From NCBI GenBank assembly GCA_964403175.1, contig CAYOFH010000002.1:13143-77142 (forward strand): a stretch of DNA of 64,000 nucleotides. The letters run 5' to 3'. The notes under the pieces were generated by a model. That model ran no database searches, was not told where the DNA came from, and was given only the letters and a program-made list of their open reading frames with translations. Origin of the DNA: Marinilabilia sp964403175 (lineage in GTDB: Bacteria; Bacteroidota; Bacteroidia; Bacteroidales; Marinilabiliaceae). How positions within the stretch are numbered: position 1 is the first letter of the stretch; each line of letters begins with the position of its first letter. The position numbers and the translations under genes were made by a program. This document shows positions 8,905-17,423 of the stretch, one piece after another.

Positions 8905-10266
8905 TTACATTTCCGTATCCTTTTCCTCAAACATACCGGCAAACTTTTTGCCAATGTTACTAAAAAGATCACCGGTAAAATAATCCAGTTTTTCTTTCTT
9001 TGGCTTTTTATTATTCGTTACCGGTTTCTTTTTCTTACCAACTTTCGAAACAAGTTGTTCCTCCTGTTCCACATCATCGAACAACACCTGTTCTCTGGCG
9101 ATTCGACTGCCGGAATACTTTCCTGCAGAGCCCAACACCCCAACAGCCGTTGATAAAGCAGGATTTTTCAATGCCACTTCATCTTCACTTGAAAAAATGC
9201 TTGAGGGTCCGCCTATTCGCACATCCAGTCCGGTTTTCAGCTTGGTTAATTCGGGAAGATGCTTCAACATTGCACCTCCTCCCGTCAATACAATTCCTGC
9301 TCCCAGCTTATCAAAAAAACCGGAACGTTCTATATGATGAACAATCAGTTCGATGATTTCCTCCATACGGGCCTGAATAATGCAGGCAAGACTTTTAAAA
9401 GCTATTTCCTTTGGCTCCCAACCCGAAATGCCGGGAATGGCGATTACTGCATCTTCACGAGCCATGGTCCCAAGTGCCGAACCAAACTGGGTTTTCATTT
9501 TTTCAGCATGCTTTTGTAATACTCCGCACCCTTCTTTTATATCATGTGTAATAACATTTCCACCAAAAGGAATCACGGCCGAATACCTTAGCACTCCATC
9601 ATGAAACAAAGCCAGATCAGTTGTTCCGGCTCCAATATCAACCATCACAACTCCTGCTTCTTTCTCCTCATCCGAGAGAACTGCATCGGCTGAAGCCAAA
9701 GGAGTGAAAAGGAAGCCATTCAATCTGAGCCCCGCTTTTTCGATACATTTCTCAATCTTCCTGATATCGGATTGTCTTCCAATAACCACATGAAAATTGC
9801 CCTCAAGGCGTTTCCCGGAATAGCCGATGGGTTTTTTAACCCCTCTTTCATGATCAACAGCATAATCCTGCGGAACTACGTGAAGAATTCTTTCATCAGG
9901 CTGAAGCACAATACGATAATTGTCATGCATCAATTGTTCCAGATCAAAACTTTTAATCAAATCATCTTCCTGCTTAATAAACCGGTAACAGCTGTTCTCC
10001 GTGGTTCGGATATTAAATCCGGAAACGCTGACAAAAACATCAATCAGTTTGATATTAAGCCTTTGTTCCAGTCCATCCAGGACATTTCGGATGGCATTAA
10101 TCACCTCCTCCACATTAAAAACCACACCACGTTTCATCCCATCACATTTAATACTCTCCATCCCCAGAACTTCCACTTGTCCATCGGGATGTTTTCGTCC
10201 GACAGCGGCTGCCACTTTTGCAGAACCGATATCAACTGCTGCTATTAAATTCATATCCTGACTCAT
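8905..10266 (-). CDS. ftsA: Cell division protein FtsA
   Basis: An actin-like ATPase that tethers FtsZ to the membrane. The phosphate-binding motif LIAAVDIGSAKVAAAVG stands at the N-terminus, VVMVDIGAGTTDLALF in the middle and GIVLTGGGAMLKHLPEL later. The C-terminus (DYFTGDLFSNIGKKFAGMF) is an amphipathic membrane-targeting helix after a lysine-rich linker. I chose the ATG at 10266 because it forms an ATGA overlap with the ftsQ stop; an upstream in-frame Met at 10287 would overlap ftsQ by 25 bp. From 10266 the protein has 453 residues. Confidence 0.96.
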   Translation of the reverse strand: MSQDMNLIAAVDIGSAKVAAAVGRKHPDGQVEVLGMESIKCDGMKRGVVFNVEEVINAIRNVLDGLEQRLNIKLIDVFVSVSGFNIRTTENSCYRFIKQEDDLIKSFDLEQLMHDNYRIVLQPDERILHVVPQDYAVDHERGVKKPIGYSGKRLEGNFHVVIGRQSDIRKIEKCIEKAGLRLNGFLFTPLASADAVLSDEEKEAGVVMVDIGAGTTDLALFHDGVLRYSAVIPFGGNVITHDIKEGCGVLQKHAEKMKTQFGSALGTMAREDAVIAIPGISGWEPKEIAFKSLACIIQARMEEIIELIVHHIERSGFFDKLGAGIVLTGGGAMLKHLPELTKLKTGLDVRIGGPSSIFSSEDEVALKNPALSTAVGVLGSAGKYSGSRIAREQVLFDDVEQEEQLVSKVGKKKKPVTNNKKPKKEKLDYFTGDLFSNIGKKFAGMFEEKDTEM

Positions 10267-10994
10267 ATATTTCTGTTTTTGGAGCAAAGAACCTGTCCTT
10301 TAAATTTAAGATTTATAACCTGATAATTGTTCCACTCACGAGGGGATAACCCCTGCTTATAAAGTGCTCTCAGATTTCTGAGTTTCTCATTTATCCTTTC
10401 CGGGGGACCCAATAATATCAAATGATCCCCTACACGGGGAACCAGAACAAAATCACCATTCTTCCTGACATACAATTGTTCAATCTGTGCATTCCAAAAG
10501 GGATCGTTTCGAAAAATGCGGGCCAGAAATAGCAAATGGTCCATTTTTCCTTGAATATCTCCGCTTACTACCAGTACCCTAGCGGTAAAACTATCAAACT
10601 GTGGCATTTGCCGGCCGTCTTCATCAATATAATAGGACCTTGTATCTTCAAAAACCCTGAATAAAGGCAAATGCTGGATCAAATCAACTTTCAGATGTCC
10701 GCCAATAGTTTGATAAACTTCACAATTTTTTATGGCCGGATGCTTCTCCACAAATTGCTCAATTTCATTTACAGGCAAAGAGTTCAGTTCTGCCCCCAGG
10801 ATATTCTTAAACTTTGCAAGTACCGCATCCCTTATTTCCCCGCTGGAAACAAAACGGGTTACACTACTATCCCGGACAGAAACCGCCACATCGCTGCATA
10901 CCACACCGGCTCTGTGCCCGGCAATAAATCCAAGCATTACCGGGAAATACAGGAGTAACAACCCCCAAAGTAATATTTTCTGTAACCGCTTCAT
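10263..10994 (-). CDS. ftsQ: Cell division protein FtsQ/DivIB-like
   Basis: A 243-aa protein with one N-terminal transmembrane helix (about residues 8-28) and a periplasmic part. The POTRA-like region covers about 45-115, including FVEKHPAIKNCEVYQTIGGH (known FtsQ pattern: hP.Ih.a.V). The beta domain includes YYIDEDGRQMP. It bridges early and late divisome proteins. The gene sits between murC and ftsA, as in other Bacteroidota dcw clusters. Its ATG is the one inside the tail of repeat copy B (TATACGAATG), so the repeat forms its immediate leader. The ATGA overlap with ftsA suggests translational coupling downstream. Confidence 0.93.
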   Translation of the reverse strand: MKRLQKILLWGLLLLYFPVMLGFIAGHRAGVVCSDVAVSVRDSSVTRFVSSGEIRDAVLAKFKNILGAELNSLPVNEIEQFVEKHPAIKNCEVYQTIGGHLKVDLIQHLPLFRVFEDTRSYYIDEDGRQMPQFDSFTARVLVVSGDIQGKMDHLLFLARIFRNDPFWNAQIEQLYVRKNGDFVLVPRVGDHLILLGPPERINEKLRNLRALYKQGLSPREWNNYQVINLKFKGQVLCSKNRNI

Positions 10995-11091
10995 TCGTAT
11001 AATTGTTACCTAAGTTATTGGTCTGATGGAACTCGCATGCAAGAACTTTAACATATTCTTTTGAGGCAAACACTGCCATGCTCGTTTCATA
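10992..11091 (-). repeat. Dispersed palindromic repeat, copy B, inside the dcw operon
   Basis: A copy of the same repeat as at 3041, on the minus strand and bridging murC and ftsQ. Its first ATG (11088-11090) overlaps the murC TGA as ATGA. Its tail TATACGAATG contains the ftsQ start. Over the 81-nt core it differs from copy A at about six positions without any indel and keeps an intact 26-codon frame (11010-11090, MKRAWQCLPQKNMLKFLHAS...). The outer arms GATGAAAC/GTTCCATC-like and the internal AAGAA/TTCTT pairing are retained. Confidence 0.75.
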
Positions 11092-12478
11092 TCATTCTCT
11101 TTTCAGCCCATAGTTTTAACGCCGGCACCATTCGGTCAATATCCCCGGCACCCATGGTAATCAATATTTCCGGGTCCAGCCTTTCCAAATTTGCAATAAG
11201 ATCCTCTTTTTGAGACAAAATTGCCGGTATACTTTTAATCCTGTGAAGAATAATTTCACTGGTCACTCCGGGAATTGGCTCTTCTCTGGCAGGATAAACA
11301 GGTAACAATATGATGTTGTCCAACCCTTCTTCAAGACTTTCAGCAAACTCACGAGCAAAATCCCTGGTGCGTGAATACAAATGCGGCTGAAAAACTCCTG
11401 TTACCTTACATCCGGGATACGCAGCGCGGACGCTTTTAAGAGCTGCTCTGATCTCTTCGGGATGATGAGCATAATCATCAATATAAACAAATCTTCCGGG
11501 TTTCCTGATTATTACATCATACCGCCTGGCAATACCTTTAAATCCTGGTAAGGCATCTCTAATTTCATCCGCTGAAATGCCACAAAGTAAGCTCAAAGCA
11601 ATAGCACCCAAAGTGTTTTCCACATTAATCAGTCCCGGAATTCCCATTTTAAATTCCCCCAGGACACCCTTCGGTGTTTTCACATCAAAAACATAATTAC
11701 CGTCCTCCTCACGAATATTAATGGCCTGGTAATCTGCTTTCCGGGTTATTGAGTAAGACACCACACCGACCCTGTCTGCCAGTCCGCCAGGAACAGGCAG
11801 TCCTGCTTTGAGCACTAGCCAGCCGGCCGGCCTGATATTTCGGGCAAAACCATCAAATCCGGCTTTCACCTCTTCAGCACTCCCATAAATATCCAGGTGA
11901 TCGGCATCCATTGAAGTAATCAACGCTGCATAAGGGGTTAACTGCCAAAATGAGCGATCAAACTCATCTGCCTCCAGAACTACAAATTCTGAAGCTTTGT
12001 TTCCTAAAAAGTTGGTTCCAAAATTTTTAGAAACACCTCCCAAAAAAGCATTTACCCCTAACCGGCTGTTATGAAACAGAAAAGCAGTAATCGTAGAAAC
12101 CGTTGTTTTGCCATGTGTTCCGGCTACACAAACAGCATTTAAACTTTCGGTAACCATCCCCAACACCCGGGAGCGCTTTAAAACATAAAACCCCTTTTCT
12201 TTGAACCAAACCATCTGGCTCTGAGTTTCCGGCACAGCAGGAGTATAAACCACAAGGGTGTCCTCCGGATTCCGGAAAATTTCAGGAATCACTTGTTCCG
12301 AAGCATCAAAAAACACTTCAATTCCTTCAACTGTCAAAGCCTCGGTAACAGGCCCTTCAACGCGATCATATCCGGCGACCAGGCAACCGGACGTATGGAA
12401 GAACCGCGCTAAAGCACTCATCCCAATGCCTCCGATTCCAATGAAAAAGACCTTCTTGTATTGCTCGATCTGTGCCAT
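11087..12478 (-). CDS. murC: UDP-N-acetylmuramate-L-alanine ligase MurC
   Basis: A 463-aa Mur ligase. It adds L-Ala to UDP-MurNAc in the cytoplasm, the first peptide step of peptidoglycan synthesis. FFIGIGGIGMSALA near residues 11-24 is the UDP-binding Rossmann motif, GTHGKTT (120-126) the P-loop, EADEFDRSF the Mg2+/substrate region and YIDDYAHHPEEIRAAL the signature of the C-terminal domain. Its length is normal. It is 16 bp downstream of murG. The stop overlaps the first ATG of repeat copy B rather than ftsQ directly, so the repeat interrupts the otherwise tight packing here. Confidence 0.97.
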   Translation of the reverse strand: MAQIEQYKKVFFIGIGGIGMSALARFFHTSGCLVAGYDRVEGPVTEALTVEGIEVFFDASEQVIPEIFRNPEDTLVVYTPAVPETQSQMVWFKEKGFYVLKRSRVLGMVTESLNAVCVAGTHGKTTVSTITAFLFHNSRLGVNAFLGGVSKNFGTNFLGNKASEFVVLEADEFDRSFWQLTPYAALITSMDADHLDIYGSAEEVKAGFDGFARNIRPAGWLVLKAGLPVPGGLADRVGVVSYSITRKADYQAINIREEDGNYVFDVKTPKGVLGEFKMGIPGLINVENTLGAIALSLLCGISADEIRDALPGFKGIARRYDVIIRKPGRFVYIDDYAHHPEEIRAALKSVRAAYPGCKVTGVFQPHLYSRTRDFAREFAESLEEGLDNIILLPVYPAREEPIPGVTSEIILHRIKSIPAILSQKEDLIANLERLDPEILITMGAGDIDRMVPALKLWAEKRMI

Positions 12479-12494
12479 TTAATACTCTAAAATC

Positions 12495-13625
12495 CTATTG
12501 TTTTTTATTTCTGTTTGAATACACTATATGTTCGATCTCTTCAGCTATCTGATTGGCTGAATTTATATGTGCAAACATTTTAATTTTCTTCTCAAGTCTC
12601 TTTCGACGCTCATCCTCCACAAGTAACTTCATTGCATCTGACATCAGTTTCTCACGTGTTTGGTTGTCTGGGACCATTAGTGCAGCACCTTCTTTAACCA
12701 GTGACATAGCATTCTTTGTCTGATGATCCTCAGAAACATTGGGTGAAGGAACCAGTATAGATGCTTTTCCCAATAATGCCAATTCACTGATGGTGCCTGC
12801 ACCCGCCCGGGAAACAACAACATCTGCCACTGCATAAGCCATATCCATTGCGGAAATAAACGGAACCAGATGAATATTTTCAAGTCCTTTTTGTTCGACC
12901 TTGATCTTCAGGTCCTCATAATAATAAGGCCCGCATTGCCACAATAATTGCACATCTTTCCGAAGCCCGACATCATCCAGGGAATCCAAAACTCCAAGAT
13001 TGATACTTCCGGCCCCAAGCGAGCCTCCAATTACCAAAACTGTTTTTTTTTCACTCTTCAAATTCAGTTCTTCGTAAGCCTGACTCCTGTCCACATTCTT
13101 CAGCAGGTTTTGCCGCACCGGATTACCTGTAAGAACAATCCTTGAAGGCGGGAAAAAACGATCCATATTCGGATAGGCCACACAAATACGCTTAGCTTTC
13201 TTTGCAAGAATCTTATTGGTAACCCCCGGAAAACTGTTTTGCTCCTGCAACAAGGTAGGAATCCCGGCTGCCGACGCTGCTTTCAGAACCGGACCACTGG
13301 CATATCCGCCCACACCCACTACCACATCAGGACAAAAAGAGCGCACAATCTTACGAGCTTTCCAAAGACTGGATGCCAGTTTGAAAAAGAACGTTACATT
13401 CTTAAATGTAAAACGCCGCTGAAATCCGGCAACCGGTAATCCCACAATTTCATAACCTGCGGCAGGAACTTTTTCCATTTCCATCTTTCCAAGGGCTCCC
13501 ACAAATAAAATATCAGCATCAGGATTTCTGCTTTTCACAGCATCAGCAATAGAGATAGCCGGAAAAATATGTCCTCCGGTTCCCCCTCCGCTAATTATTA
13601 TTTTAAATTTCCTATTCAGTGCCAT
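12495..13625 (-). CDS. murG: Undecaprenyl-PP-MurNAc-pentapeptide N-acetylglucosaminyltransferase MurG
   Basis: A 376-aa GT28 glycosyltransferase that converts lipid I to lipid II on the cytoplasmic face of the membrane. The N-terminal GGGTGGHIFPAISIA is the lipid-acceptor G-loop. The C-terminal GGSLGAGSIN and VSRAGAGTISELALLGKASI hold the UDP-GlcNAc site, and LVPSPNVSEDHQTKNA completes the family signature. It lies 26 bp after ftsW and 16 bp before murC, in the usual dcw order. Confidence 0.97.
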   Translation of the reverse strand: MALNRKFKIIISGGGTGGHIFPAISIADAVKSRNPDADILFVGALGKMEMEKVPAAGYEIVGLPVAGFQRRFTFKNVTFFFKLASSLWKARKIVRSFCPDVVVGVGGYASGPVLKAASAAGIPTLLQEQNSFPGVTNKILAKKAKRICVAYPNMDRFFPPSRIVLTGNPVRQNLLKNVDRSQAYEELNLKSEKKTVLVIGGSLGAGSINLGVLDSLDDVGLRKDVQLLWQCGPYYYEDLKIKVEQKGLENIHLVPFISAMDMAYAVADVVVSRAGAGTISELALLGKASILVPSPNVSEDHQTKNAMSLVKEGAALMVPDNQTREKLMSDAMKLLVEDERRKRLEKKIKMFAHINSANQIAEEIEHIVYSNRNKKQ

Positions 13626-13651
13626 TAATTTTTGAAATTTCGTCCTGTTCT

Positions 13652-14842
13652 CTATTGATTTGCTGAAGCCCTTGCTTCTGCAGCTTTTTGCCTTTCCTTT
13701 TCTACCTGATTATGCCTGCTTACAGTCAATATTGCTCCAAGAGCAAAACAGGTAAAAAGAATAGAAGTTCCTCCCATACTTACAAGTGGCAGAGGTTGCC
13801 CTGTAACAGGAAAAATCCCGACAGCCACTCCCATATTTACAAATGCCTGCAGTACAAGCATAAGTCCCAGCCCAAGGACCATAAATGCCGGAAAGGTACG
13901 GTTACTGGAATTTACCACTACCCCTATACGGCCCAGCAGAAAAAAATAAGCCACTATTACAACCAAAGCCCCTACAAATCCAAATTCTTCAGCAATAATG
14001 GCATAGATAAAATCACTGTAAGGATGAGGAAGAAAATTTCGCTGATCACTATTCCCGGGACCTTTTCCAAAAAAGCCACCGGTGGCAATGGCAATCTTTG
14101 ATTGTGTTACCTGATAATCACTTCCAAACTCATTAGTTTCCTGTTCTTCATCAAAAAATCGTTCCACACGTGCAGCCCAAGTTTCAGCCCGGTCAATCAA
14201 AACCACATCATTCATGGCCAGCAAAAGCACCAAAGAAACAACTGCGACTCCGGTAAATCCGGTAAAAAAAAGATATCTGAACGGTACACGTCCCAAAAAC
14301 ATCATAAGCATCACTACACCCGCCAGGAGAACCGATGTAGAGAGGTTTTCGGGAAAAATAAGCAGGCAAACGATTCCTGTATGAATCATTACAGGCCAGA
14401 AAGCTCCTTCTGTAGGACCTTCATCTCTCTGATACTGAGCCAAAACCCTGGCTACATATATTATAAGTGCCAGTTTGGCCATTTCGGAGGGCTGAAATGA
14501 CAGTCCAATTCCCGGTACGGTAAACCAACGACTTGCCTCATTCAGATTTTGTCCGGACATAAGAGTCAGTGCCAGCAAAAAAATCGACAAATACAGGGCA
14601 GGAACACTGAAAATCACAAAATATTTATACGGAATATGATGTACCACAGCAATCACTCCGATGCCCATCATCAGAAAGCCGAGTTGCTTAAACATAAAAT
14701 AAGTGGTATTACCGCCCTGGGTTTTGTAGGCCAGACTTCCCGTAGCACTATAAACCGTAAGTAACGACACCAGTGCCAGAAACACCACGATTATCCAGAT
14801 AATCTGGTCGCCTTTAATATATTTCCTGACGAAATTACTCAT
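13652..14842 (-). CDS. ftsW: SEDS peptidoglycan polymerase FtsW
   Basis: A 396-aa polytopic SEDS protein with about ten transmembrane segments. Family landmarks are visible: ASRWFTVPGIGLSFQPSEMAK, GPGNSDQRNFLPHPYSDFIYAIIAEEFG and PLVSMGGTSILFTCFALG. FtsW polymerises lipid II at the septum together with its partner PBP (FtsI, encoded upstream). Its ATG overlaps the murD stop as ATGA, indicating coupled translation. The C-terminal tail is short and charged. RodA is the other SEDS member, but placement between murD and murG identifies this one as FtsW. Confidence 0.96.
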   Translation of the reverse strand: MSNFVRKYIKGDQIIWIIVVFLALVSLLTVYSATGSLAYKTQGGNTTYFMFKQLGFLMMGIGVIAVVHHIPYKYFVIFSVPALYLSIFLLALTLMSGQNLNEASRWFTVPGIGLSFQPSEMAKLALIIYVARVLAQYQRDEGPTEGAFWPVMIHTGIVCLLIFPENLSTSVLLAGVVMLMMFLGRVPFRYLFFTGFTGVAVVSLVLLLAMNDVVLIDRAETWAARVERFFDEEQETNEFGSDYQVTQSKIAIATGGFFGKGPGNSDQRNFLPHPYSDFIYAIIAEEFGFVGALVVIVAYFFLLGRIGVVVNSSNRTFPAFMVLGLGLMLVLQAFVNMGVAVGIFPVTGQPLPLVSMGGTSILFTCFALGAILTVSRHNQVEKERQKAAEARASANQ

Positions 14843-16185
14843 GCCCCTTTACCTTTTAAAACTTCTTCTTTAAACAGCCTACCACGATGTACGTAGTTAT
14901 CGAACAAATCGAAACTGGCACATGCCGGTGACAACAATACTACATTCCCGGGTTTTGCAGAATTACGGGCGATTTCTATGGCCTCTGCCATAGATCGGGC
15001 TTCTGCCACATCGGGTAGTTTATTTTCAAAAAAAGTACGTATTTTAGTATTGTCCTTTCCAAGACATATCAACTTCTTAACCTTTTGAAGGGCCAGTTCT
15101 TCCAATACTGAATAATCATTACCCTTATCAGTTCCTCCTGCAATCCAGATAACAGGCCGTTCCATACTTTCCAGTGCATACCAGGAGGAATCGATATTGG
15201 TTGCCTTGCTATCGTTGATAAACAGAATTCCGTTAATTTCTGCCACACTCTCAAGCCGGTGTTCGACAGATGGGAAATCAGTCAACCCTTTCTTCACAGC
15301 ATCTTCAGTGGCTCCGGCACTTAAAGCTGCCAAAGAAGCTGCCATTGCATTGCACAGGTTATGCTTTCCCGGCAATGCAACATCCTTCACATCCACAGAA
15401 AAATGAAATCGCGGGGTATTAAACACGATCTTATCCCCATCGATACAAGCACCCTCTCCGTAGACATCATCAAACGCAAACGGGTAACGATGTCCCGGAT
15501 ATCTCCTCTTTTGTAAATGTCTAATAATCTCTTTATCATGACCGTTAAAAATGAAAATCTCATTTTTGGTATGATTATTCAATATGCGAAACTTTGCATT
15601 CACATAGTTTTCAAACTTATAGTCGTATCGGTCAAGATGGTCGGGTGTTATATTGGTAATGATTGAAGTATGGCATTTAAAATCGACCATCCCATCGAGT
15701 TGGAAACTACTTAACTCCAAAACAAAAAAATCAGGGTCATTGCGCAGTAATTCCCTGGCCATACTGGTTCCTACATTTCCGGCCAGCACAACATTAAGCC
15801 TACTCAGCTTCATCAGGTGAAAGGTCCACATAGCTGTGGTGGTTTTTCCATTACTACCAGTAATACCAATCATCCTGGCATTTGAGTAACGACCCGCAAA
15901 TTCAATTTCGGAAATTACCGGTATCCCCTTATCGGTCAATGCTCTGATTAATGGAGAATGATCGGGTATTCCGGGACTTTTAATTACCTCCAATGCATTC
16001 ATTATCCTGTTTTTAGAATGAATGCCACTTTCATATTCAATCCCGTTATGTTCCAATTCAGCCTGATATTGAGGCTTTATGACGCCACAATCTGAGACAA
16101 ATACAGAGAACCCTTTGGCCTTTGCCAAAAGAGCAGCGCCGGTTCCACTTTCCCCGGCTCCCAGAACGATAAGCTCTTTCTCCAT
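14839..16185 (-). CDS. murD: UDP-N-acetylmuramoyl-L-alanine-D-glutamate ligase MurD
   Basis: A 448-aa Mur ligase that adds D-Glu to UDP-MurNAc-L-Ala. The UDP-binding start is IVLGAGESGTGAALLAKAKG, the P-loop GSNGKTT (110-116), then NITPDHLDRYDYKFENYVNAK, the ATP/Mg2+ region VEHRLESVAEINGILFINDS and the C-terminal IAGGTDKGNDYSVL. Length and motifs are normal. The gene is 3 bp downstream of mraY and overlaps ftsW by 4 bp. Confidence 0.97.
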   Translation of the reverse strand: MEKELIVLGAGESGTGAALLAKAKGFSVFVSDCGVIKPQYQAELEHNGIEYESGIHSKNRIMNALEVIKSPGIPDHSPLIRALTDKGIPVISEIEFAGRYSNARMIGITGSNGKTTTAMWTFHLMKLSRLNVVLAGNVGTSMARELLRNDPDFFVLELSSFQLDGMVDFKCHTSIITNITPDHLDRYDYKFENYVNAKFRILNNHTKNEIFIFNGHDKEIIRHLQKRRYPGHRYPFAFDDVYGEGACIDGDKIVFNTPRFHFSVDVKDVALPGKHNLCNAMAASLAALSAGATEDAVKKGLTDFPSVEHRLESVAEINGILFINDSKATNIDSSWYALESMERPVIWIAGGTDKGNDYSVLEELALQKVKKLICLGKDNTKIRTFFENKLPDVAEARSMAEAIEIARNSAKPGNVVLLSPACASFDLFDNYVHRGRLFKEEVLKGKGA

Positions 16186-16188
16186 ACT

Positions 16189-17421
16189 CTATCTGATTTT
16201 CAGTGTTACAATTGTTAAAACTGCCAGTATGATACCCACAATCCAAAACCGCGTGACTATTTTTGATTCTGAATACCCCTTCAACTGATAGTGATGATGC
16301 AACGGGGACATTTTAAAAATCCGATGTCCCACACCATATCTTTTGCGTGTGTATTTGAAATAAGAAACCTGGATGATTACCGAAAGATTTTCTACCAAAA
16401 AAATTCCACAAAGAATGGGAATCAGCAACTCCATTTTGATCAGGATAGCAAAAACAGCAATAATCCCACCAATGGTCAGACTTCCGGTATCACCCATAAA
16501 TACCTGTGCCGGGAAAGAGTTATACCATAAAAAACCTACCGTAGCCCCAATAAATGCGCTCATAAAAACTACCAGCTCCTCGGAGTGGGGTACATACATA
16601 ATATTGAGGTAATCGGCATAAATAGTATTACTGGAAACGTAAGCCAGGATTCCCAGCGTTGCACCAATAATTGCTGACGTGCCGGTAGCCAGACCATCCA
16701 GCCCGTCGGTGATATTAGCCCCGTTAGATACGGCTGTGGTAATAAATATTACAGCAAAAACAAATATTATCCAACCCCAATAATCTGCATCTTCTCCTAA
16801 AAACCAGAGAACTGATTGGTAATTAAATCTGTTTTCTTTAAAAAAGGGTACATTGGTAATCGGTGCTTTAATATATTCAGTTTTCGGTGTTTCCTCCACC
16901 TGTTCCGTCTGAACTTGTCGTGTTGCTTCTTCAGCAGGAGACTCCATGCGGATAACCACATCATCACTTAAAAAAAGTGTTAAACCAACTATTAGCCCCA
17001 GCCCAATTTGCCCAATAACTTTAAATTTCCCTGCTAGTCCTTCCTTGTTCTTTTTAAACACTTTAATGTAATCATCCAGAAAGCCGATGATTCCCAACCA
17101 TACAGTAGTTGTAATCATCAGCAAAACGTAAACATTATCCAATTTACCGAACAACAACACAGGAACTAGAATAGAGGTAATAATAATGAGTCCTCCCATT
17201 GTCGGGGTTCCCTTTTTCTGATACTGCCCTTCAAGGCCCAGGTCACGTACGACCTCTCCGATTTGCTGCTTTTGCAACTTTCGGATAATCATTTTCCCGA
17301 AGATGGTACCTATCAGAAGAGCAAAGATGACAGCCATTCCGGAACGAAATGAAATGTATTGAAACATCCCGGCACCCGGAAAGTCAATAGATTCAAGATA
17401 TTGATATAATGAAAAAAGCAT
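16189..17421 (-). CDS. mraY: Phospho-N-acetylmuramoyl-pentapeptide transferase MraY
   Basis: A 410-aa integral membrane enzyme that makes lipid I from UDP-MurNAc-pentapeptide and undecaprenyl phosphate. GTPTMGGLIII, FLDDYIKVFKKNKEGL, NGANITDGLDGLATG and FMGDTGSLTIGG carry the catalytic aspartates, and MSPLHHHYQLKGYSESKIV is the C-terminal histidine motif. It is about 50 residues longer than the E. coli enzyme (360 aa). The extra part is a hydrophilic insert at about 155-215 (RMESPAEEATRQVQTEQVEE and following), which from its position between helices is probably an external loop. Gaps to murE and murD are 2 and 3 bp. Confidence 0.97.
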   Translation of the reverse strand: MLFSLYQYLESIDFPGAGMFQYISFRSGMAVIFALLIGTIFGKMIIRKLQKQQIGEVVRDLGLEGQYQKKGTPTMGGLIIITSILVPVLLFGKLDNVYVLLMITTTVWLGIIGFLDDYIKVFKKNKEGLAGKFKVIGQIGLGLIVGLTLFLSDDVVIRMESPAEEATRQVQTEQVEETPKTEYIKAPITNVPFFKENRFNYQSVLWFLGEDADYWGWIIFVFAVIFITTAVSNGANITDGLDGLATGTSAIIGATLGILAYVSSNTIYADYLNIMYVPHSEELVVFMSAFIGATVGFLWYNSFPAQVFMGDTGSLTIGGIIAVFAILIKMELLIPILCGIFLVENLSVIIQVSYFKYTRKRYGVGHRIFKMSPLHHHYQLKGYSESKIVTRFWIVGIILAVLTIVTLKIR

Positions 17422-17423
17422 AA

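Noticed and set aside
9772..10248. 158-codon plus-strand frame opposite ftsA
   Set aside because: The minus strand holds an unmistakable FtsA with all actin-fold motifs; the plus-strand frame has no family features.
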